Shown piece by piece: positions 30,096-38,363 of a DNA stretch of 64,000 bases; the stretch's first letter is position 1, and each line of letters opens with the position of its first letter. The notes under the pieces are model-generated. The model had not been told where the DNA came from. It worked only from the letters and a program-made list of their open reading frames with translations, and ran no database searches. Position numbers and translations under genes: made by a program. The stretch is from the NCBI RefSeq assembly GCF_017639205.1, contig NZ_CP071139.1, forward strand, positions 5,393,501 to 5,457,500, in the 5' to 3' direction. This DNA comes from Streptomyces nojiriensis (GTDB lineage Bacteria; Actinomycetota; Actinomycetes; Streptomycetales; Streptomycetaceae).

Positions 30096-30746
30096 ATGAG
30101 CACCATTGACATCCTTTCGCCGGCAGGCGACAAGGCCGGTACCGTCGAGCTCCCCGCGGAGATCTTCGACGCGAAGACCAGCGTTCCGCTGATCCACCAG
30201 GTCGTTGTCGCTCAGCTGGCTGCTGCCCGTCAGGGCACGCACAAGACCAAGCGTCGTGGCGAAGTCCGTGGTGGTGGCCGCAAGCCGTACCGCCAGAAGG
30301 GCACCGGCCGCGCGCGCCAGGGTTCGACCCGTGCGCCGCAGTTCGTCGGCGGTGGCGTCGTCCACGGCCCGCAGCCGCGTGACTACTCCCAGCGGACCCC
30401 GAAGAAGATGAAGGCCGCCGCCCTCCGCGGTGCCCTCTCGGACCGTGCGCGTCACTCCCGCATCCACGTCGTCACCGGCGTGGTCGAGGGTTCCGCCTCC
30501 ACGAAGGCCGCCAAGACGCTGTTCGGCAAGATCTCGGAGCGCAAGAACCTGCTCCTGGTCGTCGAGCGCGCCGACGAGGCCGCGTGGCTGTCCGCCCGCA
30601 ACCTGCCCCAGGTTCACATCCTGGAGCCGGGCCAGCTGAACACGTACGACGTGATCGTCTCTGACGACGTGGTCTTCACTCAGGCCGCTTTCGAGTCCTT
30701 CGTGTCTGGCCCCAAGGCCGATGAGACCGAAGGGAGCGACGCCTGA
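30096..30746 (+). CDS. rplD: 50S ribosomal protein L4
   Basis: This 216-aa protein lines the exit tunnel; in E. coli it represses the S10 operon at the leader. The tunnel loop RGGGRKPYRQKGTGRARQGS is intact. I start at ATG 30096 (MSTIDILSPAG), after GAGG; the open frame from 29997 overlaps rplC. Its stop overlaps the rplW start by 1 nt (TGATG). Confidence 0.97.
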   Translation: MSTIDILSPAGDKAGTVELPAEIFDAKTSVPLIHQVVVAQLAAARQGTHKTKRRGEVRGGGRKPYRQKGTGRARQGSTRAPQFVGGGVVHGPQPRDYSQRTPKKMKAAALRGALSDRARHSRIHVVTGVVEGSASTKAAKTLFGKISERKNLLLVVERADEAAWLSARNLPQVHILEPGQLNTYDVIVSDDVVFTQAAFESFVSGPKADETEGSDA

Positions 30747-31069
30747 TGTCTGAGGCGACCGTTACCAGCAAGACCTTCACTGACCCGCGCGACCTGCTGA
30801 TCAAGCCGGTTGTCTCGGAGAAGAGCTACGCGCTGCTGGACGAGAACAAGTACACGTTCATCGTCGCGCCCGGCGCCAACAAGACCCAGATCAAGCAGGC
30901 CGTGGAAGCGGTCTTCTCGGTCAAGGTCACCGGGGTCAACACGATCAACCGTCAGGGTAAGCGCAAGCGCACCAAGACCGGTTTCGGCAAGCGTGCGAAC
31001 ACCAAGCGCGCCATCGTGACCCTTGCCGAGGGCAACCGTATCGACATCTTCGGCGGCCAGGCCTCCTAA
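30746..31069 (+). CDS. rplW: 50S ribosomal protein L23
   Basis: This 107-aa exit-port protein is the docking site for trigger factor and signal recognition particle. The KPVVSEKSYALLDENKYTF segment (about 18-36) is typical. It is translationally coupled to rplD through the TGATG overlap. Confidence 0.97.
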   Translation: MSEATVTSKTFTDPRDLLIKPVVSEKSYALLDENKYTFIVAPGANKTQIKQAVEAVFSVKVTGVNTINRQGKRKRTKTGFGKRANTKRAIVTLAEGNRIDIFGGQAS

Positions 31070-31108
31070 CGGAGGTCTAGTCGTCCGGAATCGGACGAGG
31101 ACTGAGAA

Positions 31109-31945
31109 ATGGGTATCCGCAAGTACAAGCCGACGACCCCGGGCCGTCGTGGCTCCAGCGTCGCCGACTTTGTCGAGATCACGCGGTCCACGCCGGAGAA
31201 GTCGCTGGTTCGCCCCCTGCACAGCAAGGGCGGCCGTAACAACACCGGTCGGATCACCGTTCGCCACCAGGGTGGTGGACACAAGCGCGCCTACCGCGTG
31301 ATCGACTTCCGTCGTCACGACAAGGACGGCGTGCCGGCCAAGGTCGCGCACATCGAGTACGACCCCAACCGCACCGCGCGCATCGCGCTCCTGCACTACG
31401 CGGACGGCGAGAAGCGCTACATCATCGCGCCGAAGGCTCTGAAGCAGGGCGACCGGATTGAGAACGGCCCCACGGCCGACATCAAGCCCGGTAACAACCT
31501 GGCCCTCCGCAACATCCCGGTCGGTACCACGATCCACGCGATCGAGCTCCGTCCCGGTGGTGGCGCCAAGTTCGCCCGTTCCGCGGGTGCCTCCGTGCAG
31601 CTGCTGGCGAAGGAGGGCACGATGGCCCACCTTCGTATGCCGTCCGGTGAGATCCGTCTCGTCGACGCGCGCTGCCGCGCCACGGTCGGCGAGGTCGGCA
31701 ACGCCGAGCAGTCGAACATCAACTGGGGCAAGGCCGGCCGTATGCGCTGGAAGGGCGTTCGCCCGTCCGTCCGCGGTGTCGCGATGAACCCGGTTGACCA
31801 CCCGCACGGTGGTGGTGAGGGCAAGACCAGTGGTGGTCGCCACCCGGTCTCCCCGTGGGGTCAGAAGGAGGGTCGTACTCGCTCGCCGAAGAAGGCTTCG
31901 AGCAAGTACATCGTCCGCCGCCGCAAGACGAACAAGAAGCGCTAG
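31109..31945 (+). CDS. rplB: 50S ribosomal protein L2
   Basis: This 278-aa protein is needed for subunit association and peptidyl-transferase activity. The conserved C-terminal NPVDHPHGGGEGKTSGGRHP segment, which includes the essential His, is intact at about 228-247. The start follows GGACGAGGA-type sequence. It is the fifth gene of the S10 operon, 39 nt after rplW. Confidence 0.98.
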   Translation: MGIRKYKPTTPGRRGSSVADFVEITRSTPEKSLVRPLHSKGGRNNTGRITVRHQGGGHKRAYRVIDFRRHDKDGVPAKVAHIEYDPNRTARIALLHYADGEKRYIIAPKALKQGDRIENGPTADIKPGNNLALRNIPVGTTIHAIELRPGGGAKFARSAGASVQLLAKEGTMAHLRMPSGEIRLVDARCRATVGEVGNAEQSNINWGKAGRMRWKGVRPSVRGVAMNPVDHPHGGGEGKTSGGRHPVSPWGQKEGRTRSPKKASSKYIVRRRKTNKKR

Positions 31946-31957
31946 GAGCGGGTTTAG

Positions 31958-32239
31958 ATGCCGCGCAGTCTCAAGAAGGGGCCCTTCGTCGACGACCACC
32001 TCGTAAAGAAGGTGGACGTCCAGAACGAAGCCGGCACCAAGAACGTCATCAAGACCTGGTCCCGTCGCTCGATGATCATCCCCAGCATGCTGGGTCACAC
32101 CATCGCGGTGCACAACGGCAAGACCCACGTCCCGGTGTTCGTCACCGAGTCGATGGTCGGCCACAAGCTCGGCGAGTTCTCGCCGACTCGCACCTTCCGC
32201 GGCCACGTCAAGGACGACCGGAAGTCGAAGCGCCGCTAA
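31958..32239 (+). CDS. rpsS: 30S ribosomal protein S19
   Basis: This 93-aa protein of the 30S head contacts the A-site tRNA and helix 38 of 23S rRNA. The sequence MPRSLKKGPFVDDHL and the GHKLGEFSPTRTFRGH motif near 70-85 are diagnostic. It lies 12 nt after rplB. Confidence 0.98.
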   Translation: MPRSLKKGPFVDDHLVKKVDVQNEAGTKNVIKTWSRRSMIIPSMLGHTIAVHNGKTHVPVFVTESMVGHKLGEFSPTRTFRGHVKDDRKSKRR

Positions 32240-32282
32240 AGGCGGGGTGGTTATGACTATGACTTACACCGAAGGGACAACC

Positions 32283-32630
32283 ATGGAAGCCAGGGCCCAG
32301 GCGCGGTACATCCGCGTCACGCCCATGAAGGCCCGCCGAGTGGTGGACCTTATCCGTGGCATGGATGCCACGGAGGCTCAGGCGGTCCTGCGTTTCGCCC
32401 CGCAGGCCGCGAGCGTGCCGGTTGGCAAGGTGCTTGACAGCGCCATCGCCAACGCCGCACACAACTACAACCACCCGGACGCCTCCACGCTGGTCATCAG
32501 CGAGGCGTACGTGGACGAGGGCCCGACCCTGAAGCGGTTCCGTCCGCGTGCGCAGGGCCGTGCCTACCGGATCCGCAAGCGGACCAGCCACATCACCGTG
32601 GTCGTCAGCAGCAAGGAAGGTTCCCGGTAA
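32283..32630 (+). CDS. rplV: 50S ribosomal protein L22
   Basis: This 115-aa protein has a beta-hairpin that reaches the exit-tunnel constriction, where macrolide-resistance changes can arise. The start is ATG 32283 (MEARAQARYIRVTPMKARRV). The upstream in-frame ATGs at 32253 and 32259, and the frame start at 32247, would add a stretch not found in the family. Its stop overlaps rpsC by 1 nt. Confidence 0.97.
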   Translation: MEARAQARYIRVTPMKARRVVDLIRGMDATEAQAVLRFAPQAASVPVGKVLDSAIANAAHNYNHPDASTLVISEAYVDEGPTLKRFRPRAQGRAYRIRKRTSHITVVVSSKEGSR

Positions 32631-33472
32631 TGGGCCAGAAGGTAAACCCGCACGGGTTCCGGCTCGGCATCACCACCGACTTCAAGTCGCGTTGGTACGC
32701 CGACAAGCTGTACAAGGACTACGTCAAGGAAGACGTCGCCATCCGTCGGATGATGACGTCCGGCATGGAGCGCGCCGGCATCTCGAAGGTTGAGATCGAG
32801 CGCACCCGTGACCGCGTGCGTGTGGACATCCACACCGCTCGTCCGGGCATCGTCATCGGCCGCCGTGGCGCCGAGGCCGACCGCATCCGCGGTGACCTCG
32901 AGAAGCTCACGGGCAAGCAGGTCCAGCTGAACATCCTCGAGGTCAAGAACCCCGAGCTTGACGCTCAGCTGGTTGCCCAGGCCGTTGCCGAGCAGCTCTC
33001 CTCCCGCGTCTCCTTCCGTCGCGCCATGCGTAAGAGCATGCAGGGCACGATGAAGGCCGGCGCCAAGGGCATCAAGATCCAGTGTGGCGGCCGTCTCGGC
33101 GGCGCCGAGATGTCCCGCTCCGAGTTCTACCGCGAGGGTCGTGTGCCGCTGCACACGCTGCGCGCGAACGTGGACTACGGCTTCTTCGAGGCCAAGACCA
33201 CCTTCGGCCGTATCGGTGTGAAGGTCTGGATCTACAAGGGCGACGTCAAGAACATCGCCGAGGTTCGCGCCGAGAACGCTGCGGCCCGTGCGGGTAACCG
33301 CCCGGCCCGTGGCGCGCAGGGCGCTGGCGACCGTCCCGCCGGCCGTGGTGGCCGTGGTGGCGAGCGCGGCGGCCGTGGTGGCCGCAAGCCGCAGCAGGCT
33401 GCTGGTGTCGAGGCCCCCAAGGCCGACGCTCCCGCCGCCGCTCCGGCCGAGAGCACCGGAACGGAGGCCTGA
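32630..33472 (+). CDS. rpsC: 30S ribosomal protein S3 with a long Arg/Gly-rich tail
   Basis: This 280-aa protein lines the mRNA entry channel. The N-terminal KH domain includes GIVIGRRGAEADRIR (about 69-83). The S3 C-terminal domain ends near 212. Beyond it is a 65-70-residue tail with repeated RGG units (GGRGGERGGRGGRK) and then an Ala/Pro-rich acidic end. Such tails occur in actinobacterial S3 and are absent from E. coli S3. An RNA-binding or assembly role for the tail is inference. Confidence 0.97.
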   Translation: MGQKVNPHGFRLGITTDFKSRWYADKLYKDYVKEDVAIRRMMTSGMERAGISKVEIERTRDRVRVDIHTARPGIVIGRRGAEADRIRGDLEKLTGKQVQLNILEVKNPELDAQLVAQAVAEQLSSRVSFRRAMRKSMQGTMKAGAKGIKIQCGGRLGGAEMSRSEFYREGRVPLHTLRANVDYGFFEAKTTFGRIGVKVWIYKGDVKNIAEVRAENAAARAGNRPARGAQGAGDRPAGRGGRGGERGGRGGRKPQQAAGVEAPKADAPAAAPAESTGTEA

Positions 33473-33477
33473 CCGAC

Positions 33478-33897
33478 ATGCTGATCCCTCGTAGGGTCAA
33501 GCACCGCAAGCAGCACCACCCGAAGCGCAGCGGTATGGCCAAGGGCGGTACTGAGGTCACGTTCGGCGAGTACGGCATCCAGGCGCTGACCCCGGCTTAC
33601 GTGACGAACCGCCAGATCGAGGCGGCTCGTATTGCGATGACCCGCCACATCAAGCGTGGCGGCAAGGTCTGGATCAACATCTACCCGGACCGCCCGCTGA
33701 CGAAGAAGCCGGCCGAAACCCGCATGGGTTCCGGTAAGGGTTCTCCCGAGTGGTGGATCGCCAACGTGCACCCGGGTCGGGTCATGTTCGAGCTGTCCTA
33801 CCCGAACGAGAAGATTGCTCGTGAGGCGCTCACCCGCGCTGCTCACAAGCTTCCGATGAAGTGCCGGATTGTTCGGCGCGAGGCAGGTGAGTCGTGA
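33478..33897 (+). CDS. rplP: 50S ribosomal protein L16
   Basis: This 139-aa protein lies near the A-site tRNA elbow and is required for late 50S assembly. The MLIPRRVKHRKQHHPKRSG start and the RMGSGKGSPEWWIANV motif are typical; the Arg of the latter is the site of hydroxylation in some bacteria. The stop overlaps the rpmC ATG by 1 nt. Confidence 0.97.
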   Translation: MLIPRRVKHRKQHHPKRSGMAKGGTEVTFGEYGIQALTPAYVTNRQIEAARIAMTRHIKRGGKVWINIYPDRPLTKKPAETRMGSGKGSPEWWIANVHPGRVMFELSYPNEKIAREALTRAAHKLPMKCRIVRREAGES

Positions 33898-34121
33898 TGG
33901 CGACGGGAACCAAGGCGTCCGAGCTGCGTGAGCTCGGCAACGAGGAGCTCGTTGGCAAGCTGCGCGAGGCCAAGGAGGAGCTGTTCAAGCTCCGCTTCCA
34001 GGCGGCCACGGGTCAGCTGGAGAACAACGGCCGGCTCAAGTCCGTCCGTAAGGACATCGCTCGCATCTACACCCTGATGCACGAGCGTGAGCTCGGTATC
34101 GAGACGGTGGAGAGCGCCTGA
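33897..34121 (+). CDS. rpmC: 50S ribosomal protein L29
   Basis: This 74-aa two-helix protein sits next to the exit port by L23. I use the ATG at 33897 (MATGTKASELRELG), which overlaps the rplP stop as TGATG; a GTG three bases earlier would only add one Met-equivalent residue. The end overlaps rpsQ by 1 nt in the same manner. Confidence 0.96.
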   Translation: MATGTKASELRELGNEELVGKLREAKEELFKLRFQAATGQLENNGRLKSVRKDIARIYTLMHERELGIETVESA

Positions 34122-34402
34122 TGAGCGAGAACAACGTGACTGAGAAGACCGAGCGCGGCTTCCGCAAGACCCGTGAGGGTCTGGTCGTCAGCGACAAGAT
34201 GGACAAGACCGTCGTCGTCGCCGTCGAGGACCGCGTCAAGCACGCCCTGTACGGCAAGGTCATCCGCCGTACGAACAAGCTCAAGGCGCACGACGAGCAG
34301 AACGCTGCCGGCGTCGGCGACCGCGTCCTCATCATGGAGACGCGTCCGCTGTCGGCGAGCAAGCGCTGGCGCATCGTCGAGATCCTCGAGAAGGCCAAGT
34401 AA
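34121..34402 (+). CDS. rpsQ: 30S ribosomal protein S17
   Basis: This 93-aa OB-fold protein is a primary 16S rRNA binder. The KTREGLVVSDKMDKTVVVAV strand pair and the RPLSASKRWR motif near the C-terminus are typical. It is the last gene of the S10 operon, with 137 nt to rplN. Confidence 0.97.
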   Translation: MSENNVTEKTERGFRKTREGLVVSDKMDKTVVVAVEDRVKHALYGKVIRRTNKLKAHDEQNAAGVGDRVLIMETRPLSASKRWRIVEILEKAK

Positions 34403-34539
34403 GGCAATTCGCGCAAGCGAATTCCAAACAGACACAGTCTGAGGGGTTTCCCTCGGATTCGTTCCGCCAGGCTCGGTGGGGGCGACGCTCTCCGGAGTGA
34501 AGCCCCCGCCGGGAACCGGCAGACAAACAGGAGATACAC
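34403..34539 (+). promoter_or_regulatory. Leader between the S10 and spc operons
   Basis: This non-coding stretch has three stem-loops: AATTCGC-GCAA-GCGAATT at 34406-34423, GAGGG-GTTT-CCCTC at 34441-34454, and a 10-bp GC stem at 34474-34483 with 34502-34511 that has CTCCGGAG nested in the loop. None has a T tract, so they look like a leader or stability structures rather than terminators. The ribosome site AGGAGA precedes the GTG of rplN. Confidence 0.6.
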
Positions 34540-34908
34540 GTGATCCAGCAGGAGTCGCGACTGCGTATCGCCGACAACACTGGTGCGAAGGAAATCCTTT
34601 GCATCCGTGTTCTCGGTGGTTCGGGTCGCCGCTACGCGGGCATCGGTGACGTCATCGTCGCCACCGTCAAGGACGCGATCCCCGGTGGCAACGTGAAGAA
34701 GGGTGACGTCGTCAAGGCGGTCATCGTTCGCACCGTCAAGGAGCGTCGCCGCCAGGACGGCTCGTACATCCGCTTCGACGAGAACGCCGCCGTCATTCTG
34801 AAGAACGACGGCGACCCTCGCGGCACCCGTATCTTCGGCCCGGTGGGCCGTGAGCTGCGCGAGAAGAAGTTCATGAAGATCATCTCGCTCGCGCCGGAGG
34901 TGCTGTAA
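34540..34908 (+). CDS. rplN: 50S ribosomal protein L14
   Basis: This 122-aa protein of the subunit interface forms bridge B8 and is bound by the silencing factor RsfS. The start IQQESRLRIADNTGAKE and the signature DVVKAVIVRT are typical. The GTG start has AGGAG 7 nt upstream. It is the first gene of the spc operon. Confidence 0.98.
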   Translation: MIQQESRLRIADNTGAKEILCIRVLGGSGRRYAGIGDVIVATVKDAIPGGNVKKGDVVKAVIVRTVKERRRQDGSYIRFDENAAVILKNDGDPRGTRIFGPVGRELREKKFMKIISLAPEVL

Positions 34909-34910
34909 GC

Positions 34911-35222
34911 ATGAAGATCAAGAAGGGCGACCTGGTCCAGGTCATCACCGGTAAGGACAAGGGCAAGCAGGGCAAGGTCATCGTTGCCTTCCCCGCTGAG
35001 AACCGTGTCCTCGTCGAGGGTGTCAACCGGGTCAAGAAGCACACCAAGGCTGCGCAGAACCAGGCCGGTGGCATTGTGATCACCGAGGCCCCGGTCCACG
35101 TCAGCAACGTTCAGCTGGTTGTGGAGAAGGACGGCAAGAAGGTCGTCACCCGCGTCGGCTACCGCTTCGACGACGAGGGCAACAAGATCCGCGTTGCCAA
35201 GCGGACGGGTGAGGACATCTGA
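34911..35222 (+). CDS. rplX: 50S ribosomal protein L24
   Basis: This 103-aa assembly-initiator protein has an N-terminal KOW motif (KKGDLVQVITGKDKGKQGKV). It begins 2 nt after rplN and its stop overlaps the rplE start by 1 nt. Confidence 0.97.
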   Translation: MKIKKGDLVQVITGKDKGKQGKVIVAFPAENRVLVEGVNRVKKHTKAAQNQAGGIVITEAPVHVSNVQLVVEKDGKKVVTRVGYRFDDEGNKIRVAKRTGEDI

Positions 35223-35773
35223 TGGCTACCACTCCGCGTCTCAAGACGAAGTACCGCGAGGACATCACCGGCAAGCTGCGTGAGGAGTTCTCCTACGAGA
35301 ACGTCATGCAGATCCCCGGCCTCGTGAAGATCGTGGTCAACATGGGTGTGGGCGACGCCGCCCGCGACTCCAAGCTGATCGACGGCGCCATCAAGGACCT
35401 GACGACGATCACCGGTCAGAAGCCGGCCGTCACGAAGGCCCGCAAGTCCATCGCGCAGTTCAAGCTGCGCGAGGGTCAGCCGATCGGCTGCCACGTCACC
35501 CTCCGTGGTGACCGCATGTGGGAGTTCCTGGACCGTACGCTGTCGCTCGCGCTGCCGCGTATCCGTGACTTCCGTGGTCTGTCGCCGAAGCAGTTCGACG
35601 GCCGTGGTAACTACACCTTCGGTCTCACGGAGCAGGTCATGTTCCACGAGATCGACCAGGACAAGATCGACCGTACCCGGGGTATGGACATCACCGTGGT
35701 CACCACGGCGACCAACGACGCTGAGGGCCGCGCGCTCCTTCGTCACCTCGGCTTCCCCTTCAAGGAGGCGTAA
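35222..35773 (+). CDS. rplE: 50S ribosomal protein L5
   Basis: This 183-aa protein binds 5S rRNA and contacts the P-site tRNA. The NVMQIPGLVKIVVNMGVGDA segment (about 25-43) and RDFRGLSPKQFDGRGNY are typical. It is translationally coupled to rplX. Confidence 0.97.
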   Translation: MATTPRLKTKYREDITGKLREEFSYENVMQIPGLVKIVVNMGVGDAARDSKLIDGAIKDLTTITGQKPAVTKARKSIAQFKLREGQPIGCHVTLRGDRMWEFLDRTLSLALPRIRDFRGLSPKQFDGRGNYTFGLTEQVMFHEIDQDKIDRTRGMDITVVTTATNDAEGRALLRHLGFPFKEA

Positions 35774-35778
35774 GCGAG

Positions 35779-35964
35779 ATGGCGAAGAAGGCTCTCATCG
35801 CGAAGGCTGCCCGTAAGCCCAAGTTCGGTGTGCGTGCGTACACCCGCTGCCAGCGCTGCGGTCGCCCCCACTCCGTGTACCGCAAGTTCGGCCTGTGCCG
35901 CGTCTGCCTTCGTGAGATGGCTCACCGTGGCGAGCTGCCGGGCGTGACCAAGAGCTCCTGGTAA
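35779..35964 (+). CDS. rpsN: 30S ribosomal protein S14, zinc-binding type
   Basis: This 61-aa protein of the 30S head is the short, zinc-containing (type Z) form. The four ligands are Cys 24, 27, 40 and 43 in two CxxC pairs. Streptomycetes commonly also carry a zinc-free S14 controlled by Zur elsewhere; it is not in this window. It lies 5 nt after rplE. Confidence 0.97.
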   Translation: MAKKALIAKAARKPKFGVRAYTRCQRCGRPHSVYRKFGLCRVCLREMAHRGELPGVTKSSW

Positions 35965-36186
35965 TTCCCTTCCGTCCGTAAGGACTTGGGAAGTTCCAGA
36001 GACTCTCGGTAAGCATCTGGTCGGTGGGTGCCCAGCTCCGCATGCCGTAGGCTTGTGGGGTTGGGCGTCCGCCGCCCTATCGACTTACTACGCCGTAGGT
36101 CCCCGCACCGCACCCGTCCCGCCACTGAGTGGGGAGAGGGATGGCGCATACAGGAAACCCCGGCGAGAGAGGCCGAAGGCCACTTC
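35965..36186 (+). promoter_or_regulatory. Long leader between rpsN and rpsH
   Basis: This 222-nt gap interrupts the spc operon, which is usually tight here. A hairpin with arms GTCC and GGAC plus outer CCC/GGG pairing begins right after rpsN (about 35967-35992). Further on the octamer GCCGTAGG occurs twice (about 36044 and 36091). In E. coli S8 represses the spc operon by binding mRNA near rplE; this leader is a candidate for a comparable control site or an internal promoter. I cannot define the boxes. Confidence 0.5.
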
Positions 36187-36585
36187 ATGACCATGACTGA
36201 CCCGATCGCAGACATGCTGACCCGTCTGCGTAACGCTAACTCGGCGTACCACGACACCGTCGTGATGCCGCACAGCAAGATCAAGTCGCACATCGCAGAG
36301 ATCCTCAAGCAGGAGGGTTTCATCACCGGCTGGAAGGTCGAGGACGCCGAGGTCGGCAAGAACCTCGTCCTCGAGCTGAAGTTCGGGCCGAACCGTGAGC
36401 GCTCCATCGCGGGCATCAAGCGGATCTCGAAGCCCGGTCTGCGCGTGTACGCGAAGTCCACCAACCTGCCGAAGGTGCTCGGCGGCCTGGGCGTGGCGAT
36501 CATCTCCACGTCGCACGGTCTGCTCACCGGCCAGCAGGCAGGCAAGAAGGGCGTAGGTGGGGAAGTCCTCGCCTACGTCTGGTAG
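36187..36585 (+). CDS. rpsH: 30S ribosomal protein S8
   Basis: This 132-aa primary 16S rRNA binder is the spc operon repressor in E. coli. The start at ATG 36187 (MTMTDPIADMLTRLRNAN) matches the family; the frame open from 36028 lies in the leader. The C-terminal STSHGLLTGQQAGKKGVGGE motif binds RNA. rplF follows after 20 nt. Confidence 0.97.
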   Translation: MTMTDPIADMLTRLRNANSAYHDTVVMPHSKIKSHIAEILKQEGFITGWKVEDAEVGKNLVLELKFGPNRERSIAGIKRISKPGLRVYAKSTNLPKVLGGLGVAIISTSHGLLTGQQAGKKGVGGEVLAYVW

Positions 36586-36605
36586 TCGGGAACGGAGGAA
36601 AAGCA

Positions 36606-37145
36606 ATGTCGCGAATCGGCAAGCTCCCCATCCAGGTTCCCGCCGGTGTGGACGTCACCATCGATGGCAGCACGGTTGCGGTTAAGGGCCCCAAGGGTTC
36701 CCTCTCCCACACCGTCAAGGCTCCCATCGCCGTTGTTAAGGGCGAGGACGGCGTTCTGAACGTCACCCGTCCGAACGACGAGCGTCAGAACAAGGCCCTG
36801 CACGGCCTGTCCCGCACGCTGGTGGCGAACATGATCACCGGTGTGACCACGGGATACGTCAAGGCTCTCGAGATCAGCGGTGTCGGTTACCGTGTCCTGG
36901 CGAAGGGCTCCGACCTGGAGTTCCAGCTGGGTTACAGCCACCCGATCCTGGTGGAGGCGCCCGAGGGCATCTCCTTCAAGGTCGAGTCGCCGACCAAGTT
37001 CACGGTCGAGGGCATCGACAAGCAGAAGGTCGGCGAGGTCGCCGCCAACATCCGCAAGCTGCGGAAGCCCGACCCGTACAAGGCCAAGGGTGTCAAGTAC
37101 GCCGGCGAAGTCATCCGCCGCAAGGTCGGAAAGGCTGGTAAGTAG
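36606..37145 (+). CDS. rplF: 50S ribosomal protein L6
   Basis: This 179-aa protein lies near the factor-binding site and the sarcin-ricin loop. It has two related domains, about 1-80 and 83-179. MSRIGKLPIQVPAGV and the signature PDPYKAKGVKYAGE near the end are typical. It is 2 nt before rplR. Confidence 0.98.
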   Translation: MSRIGKLPIQVPAGVDVTIDGSTVAVKGPKGSLSHTVKAPIAVVKGEDGVLNVTRPNDERQNKALHGLSRTLVANMITGVTTGYVKALEISGVGYRVLAKGSDLEFQLGYSHPILVEAPEGISFKVESPTKFTVEGIDKQKVGEVAANIRKLRKPDPYKAKGVKYAGEVIRRKVGKAGK

Positions 37146-37147
37146 CC

Positions 37148-37531
37148 ATGGCATACGGTGTGAAGATCGCCAAGGGCGACGCGTACAAGCGCGCTGCCAA
37201 GGCTCGCCGCCACATCCGCATCCGCAAGAACGTCTCGGGTACGGCGGAGCGTCCGCGCCTCGTCGTGACGCGTTCGAACCGCAACATCGTTGCTCAGGTC
37301 ATCGACGACCTCCAGGGCCACACCCTGGCGTCCGCGTCGACCCTGGATGCTTCGATCCGCGGTGGCGAAGGCGACAAGAGCTCGCAGGCCCAGGCTGTCG
37401 GCGCGCTCGTCGCCGAGCGTGCCAAGGCTGCGGGTGTCGAGACCGTCGTGTTCGACCGCGGTGGCAACCGATACGCCGGGCGCATTGCCGCTCTGGCTGA
37501 CGCCGCCCGCGAAGCCGGGCTGAAGTTCTAA
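37148..37531 (+). CDS. rplR: 50S ribosomal protein L18
   Basis: This 127-aa protein binds 5S rRNA together with L5. The basic N-terminus (about 1-35) and the core FDRGGNRYAGRIAALADAAR (about 101-120) are typical. Confidence 0.97.
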   Translation: MAYGVKIAKGDAYKRAAKARRHIRIRKNVSGTAERPRLVVTRSNRNIVAQVIDDLQGHTLASASTLDASIRGGEGDKSSQAQAVGALVAERAKAAGVETVVFDRGGNRYAGRIAALADAAREAGLKF

Positions 37532-37576
37532 GCCCCGGTTCCGGGACTCACGGACGTAACAGAGAGAGGTAATCCA

Positions 37577-38179
37577 ATGGCTGGACCCCAGCGCCGCGGA
37601 AGCGGTGCCGGTGGCGGCGAGCGGCGGGACCGGAAGGGTCGCGACGGTGGCCCTGCCGCCGAGAAGACCGCTTACGTTGAGCGCGTTGTCGCGATCAACC
37701 GCGTCGCCAAGGTTGTCAAGGGTGGTCGCCGCTTCAGCTTCACCGCGCTGGTCGTGGTGGGCGACGGTGACGGCACTGTAGGTGTCGGTTACGGCAAGGC
37801 CAAGGAAGTTCCCGCGGCCATCGCCAAGGGTGTCGAGGAAGCCAAGAAGAACTTCTTCAAGGTTCCGCGCATCCAGGGCACCATCCCTCACCCGATCCAG
37901 GGCGAGAAGGCTGCGGGCGTCGTCCTGCTGAAGCCTGCTTCCCCCGGTACCGGTGTTATCGCCGGTGGCCCGGTGCGCGCCGTTCTGGAGTGCGCCGGCG
38001 TTCACGACATCCTGTCGAAGTCCCTGGGCTCCGACAACGCGATCAACATCGTGCACGCGACCGTGGAGGCCCTGAAGGGCCTGCAGCGTCCCGAGGAGAT
38101 CGCGGCTCGCCGTGGTCTGCCCCTCGAGGACGTCGCCCCCGCGGCTCTGCTTCGTGCACGTGCTGGGGCGGGTGCGTAA
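37577..38179 (+). CDS. rpsE: 30S ribosomal protein S5
   Basis: This 200-aa protein helps decoding fidelity and mRNA unwinding; changes in its loop give spectinomycin resistance. It has an N-terminal Gly/Arg-rich extension (about 1-35), the double-stranded-RNA-binding-like domain with VKGGRRFSFTALVVVGDGDG, and the C-terminal domain. The spectinomycin loop VVKGGRR looks unaltered. Its stop overlaps rpmD by 1 nt. Confidence 0.97.
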   Translation: MAGPQRRGSGAGGGERRDRKGRDGGPAAEKTAYVERVVAINRVAKVVKGGRRFSFTALVVVGDGDGTVGVGYGKAKEVPAAIAKGVEEAKKNFFKVPRIQGTIPHPIQGEKAAGVVLLKPASPGTGVIAGGPVRAVLECAGVHDILSKSLGSDNAINIVHATVEALKGLQRPEEIAARRGLPLEDVAPAALLRARAGAGA

Positions 38180-38361
38180 TGGCTCGCCTCAAGATCACGC
38201 AGACGAAGTCGTACATCGGCAGCAAGCAGAACCACCGCGACACGCTGCGTTCGCTCGGGCTCAAGCGCCTGAACGACGTCGTCGTCAAGGAGGACCGCCC
38301 CGAGTTCCGCGGAATGGTGCAGACCGTCCGCCACCTCGTGACGGTTGAGGAGGTTGACTAA
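38179..38361 (+). CDS. rpmD: 50S ribosomal protein L30
   Basis: This 60-aa protein has the ARLKITQTKSYIGSKQNHRD start and LGLKRLNDVV typical of L30. The ATG at 38179 overlaps the rpsE stop (TAATG). rplO follows after 2 nt. Confidence 0.97.
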   Translation: MARLKITQTKSYIGSKQNHRDTLRSLGLKRLNDVVVKEDRPEFRGMVQTVRHLVTVEEVD

Positions 38362-38363
38362 TC

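Noticed and set aside
33232..33846. Arg/Pro-rich minus-strand frames opposite the S3 tail
   Set aside because: They are antisense reads of the repetitive RGG-coding region.
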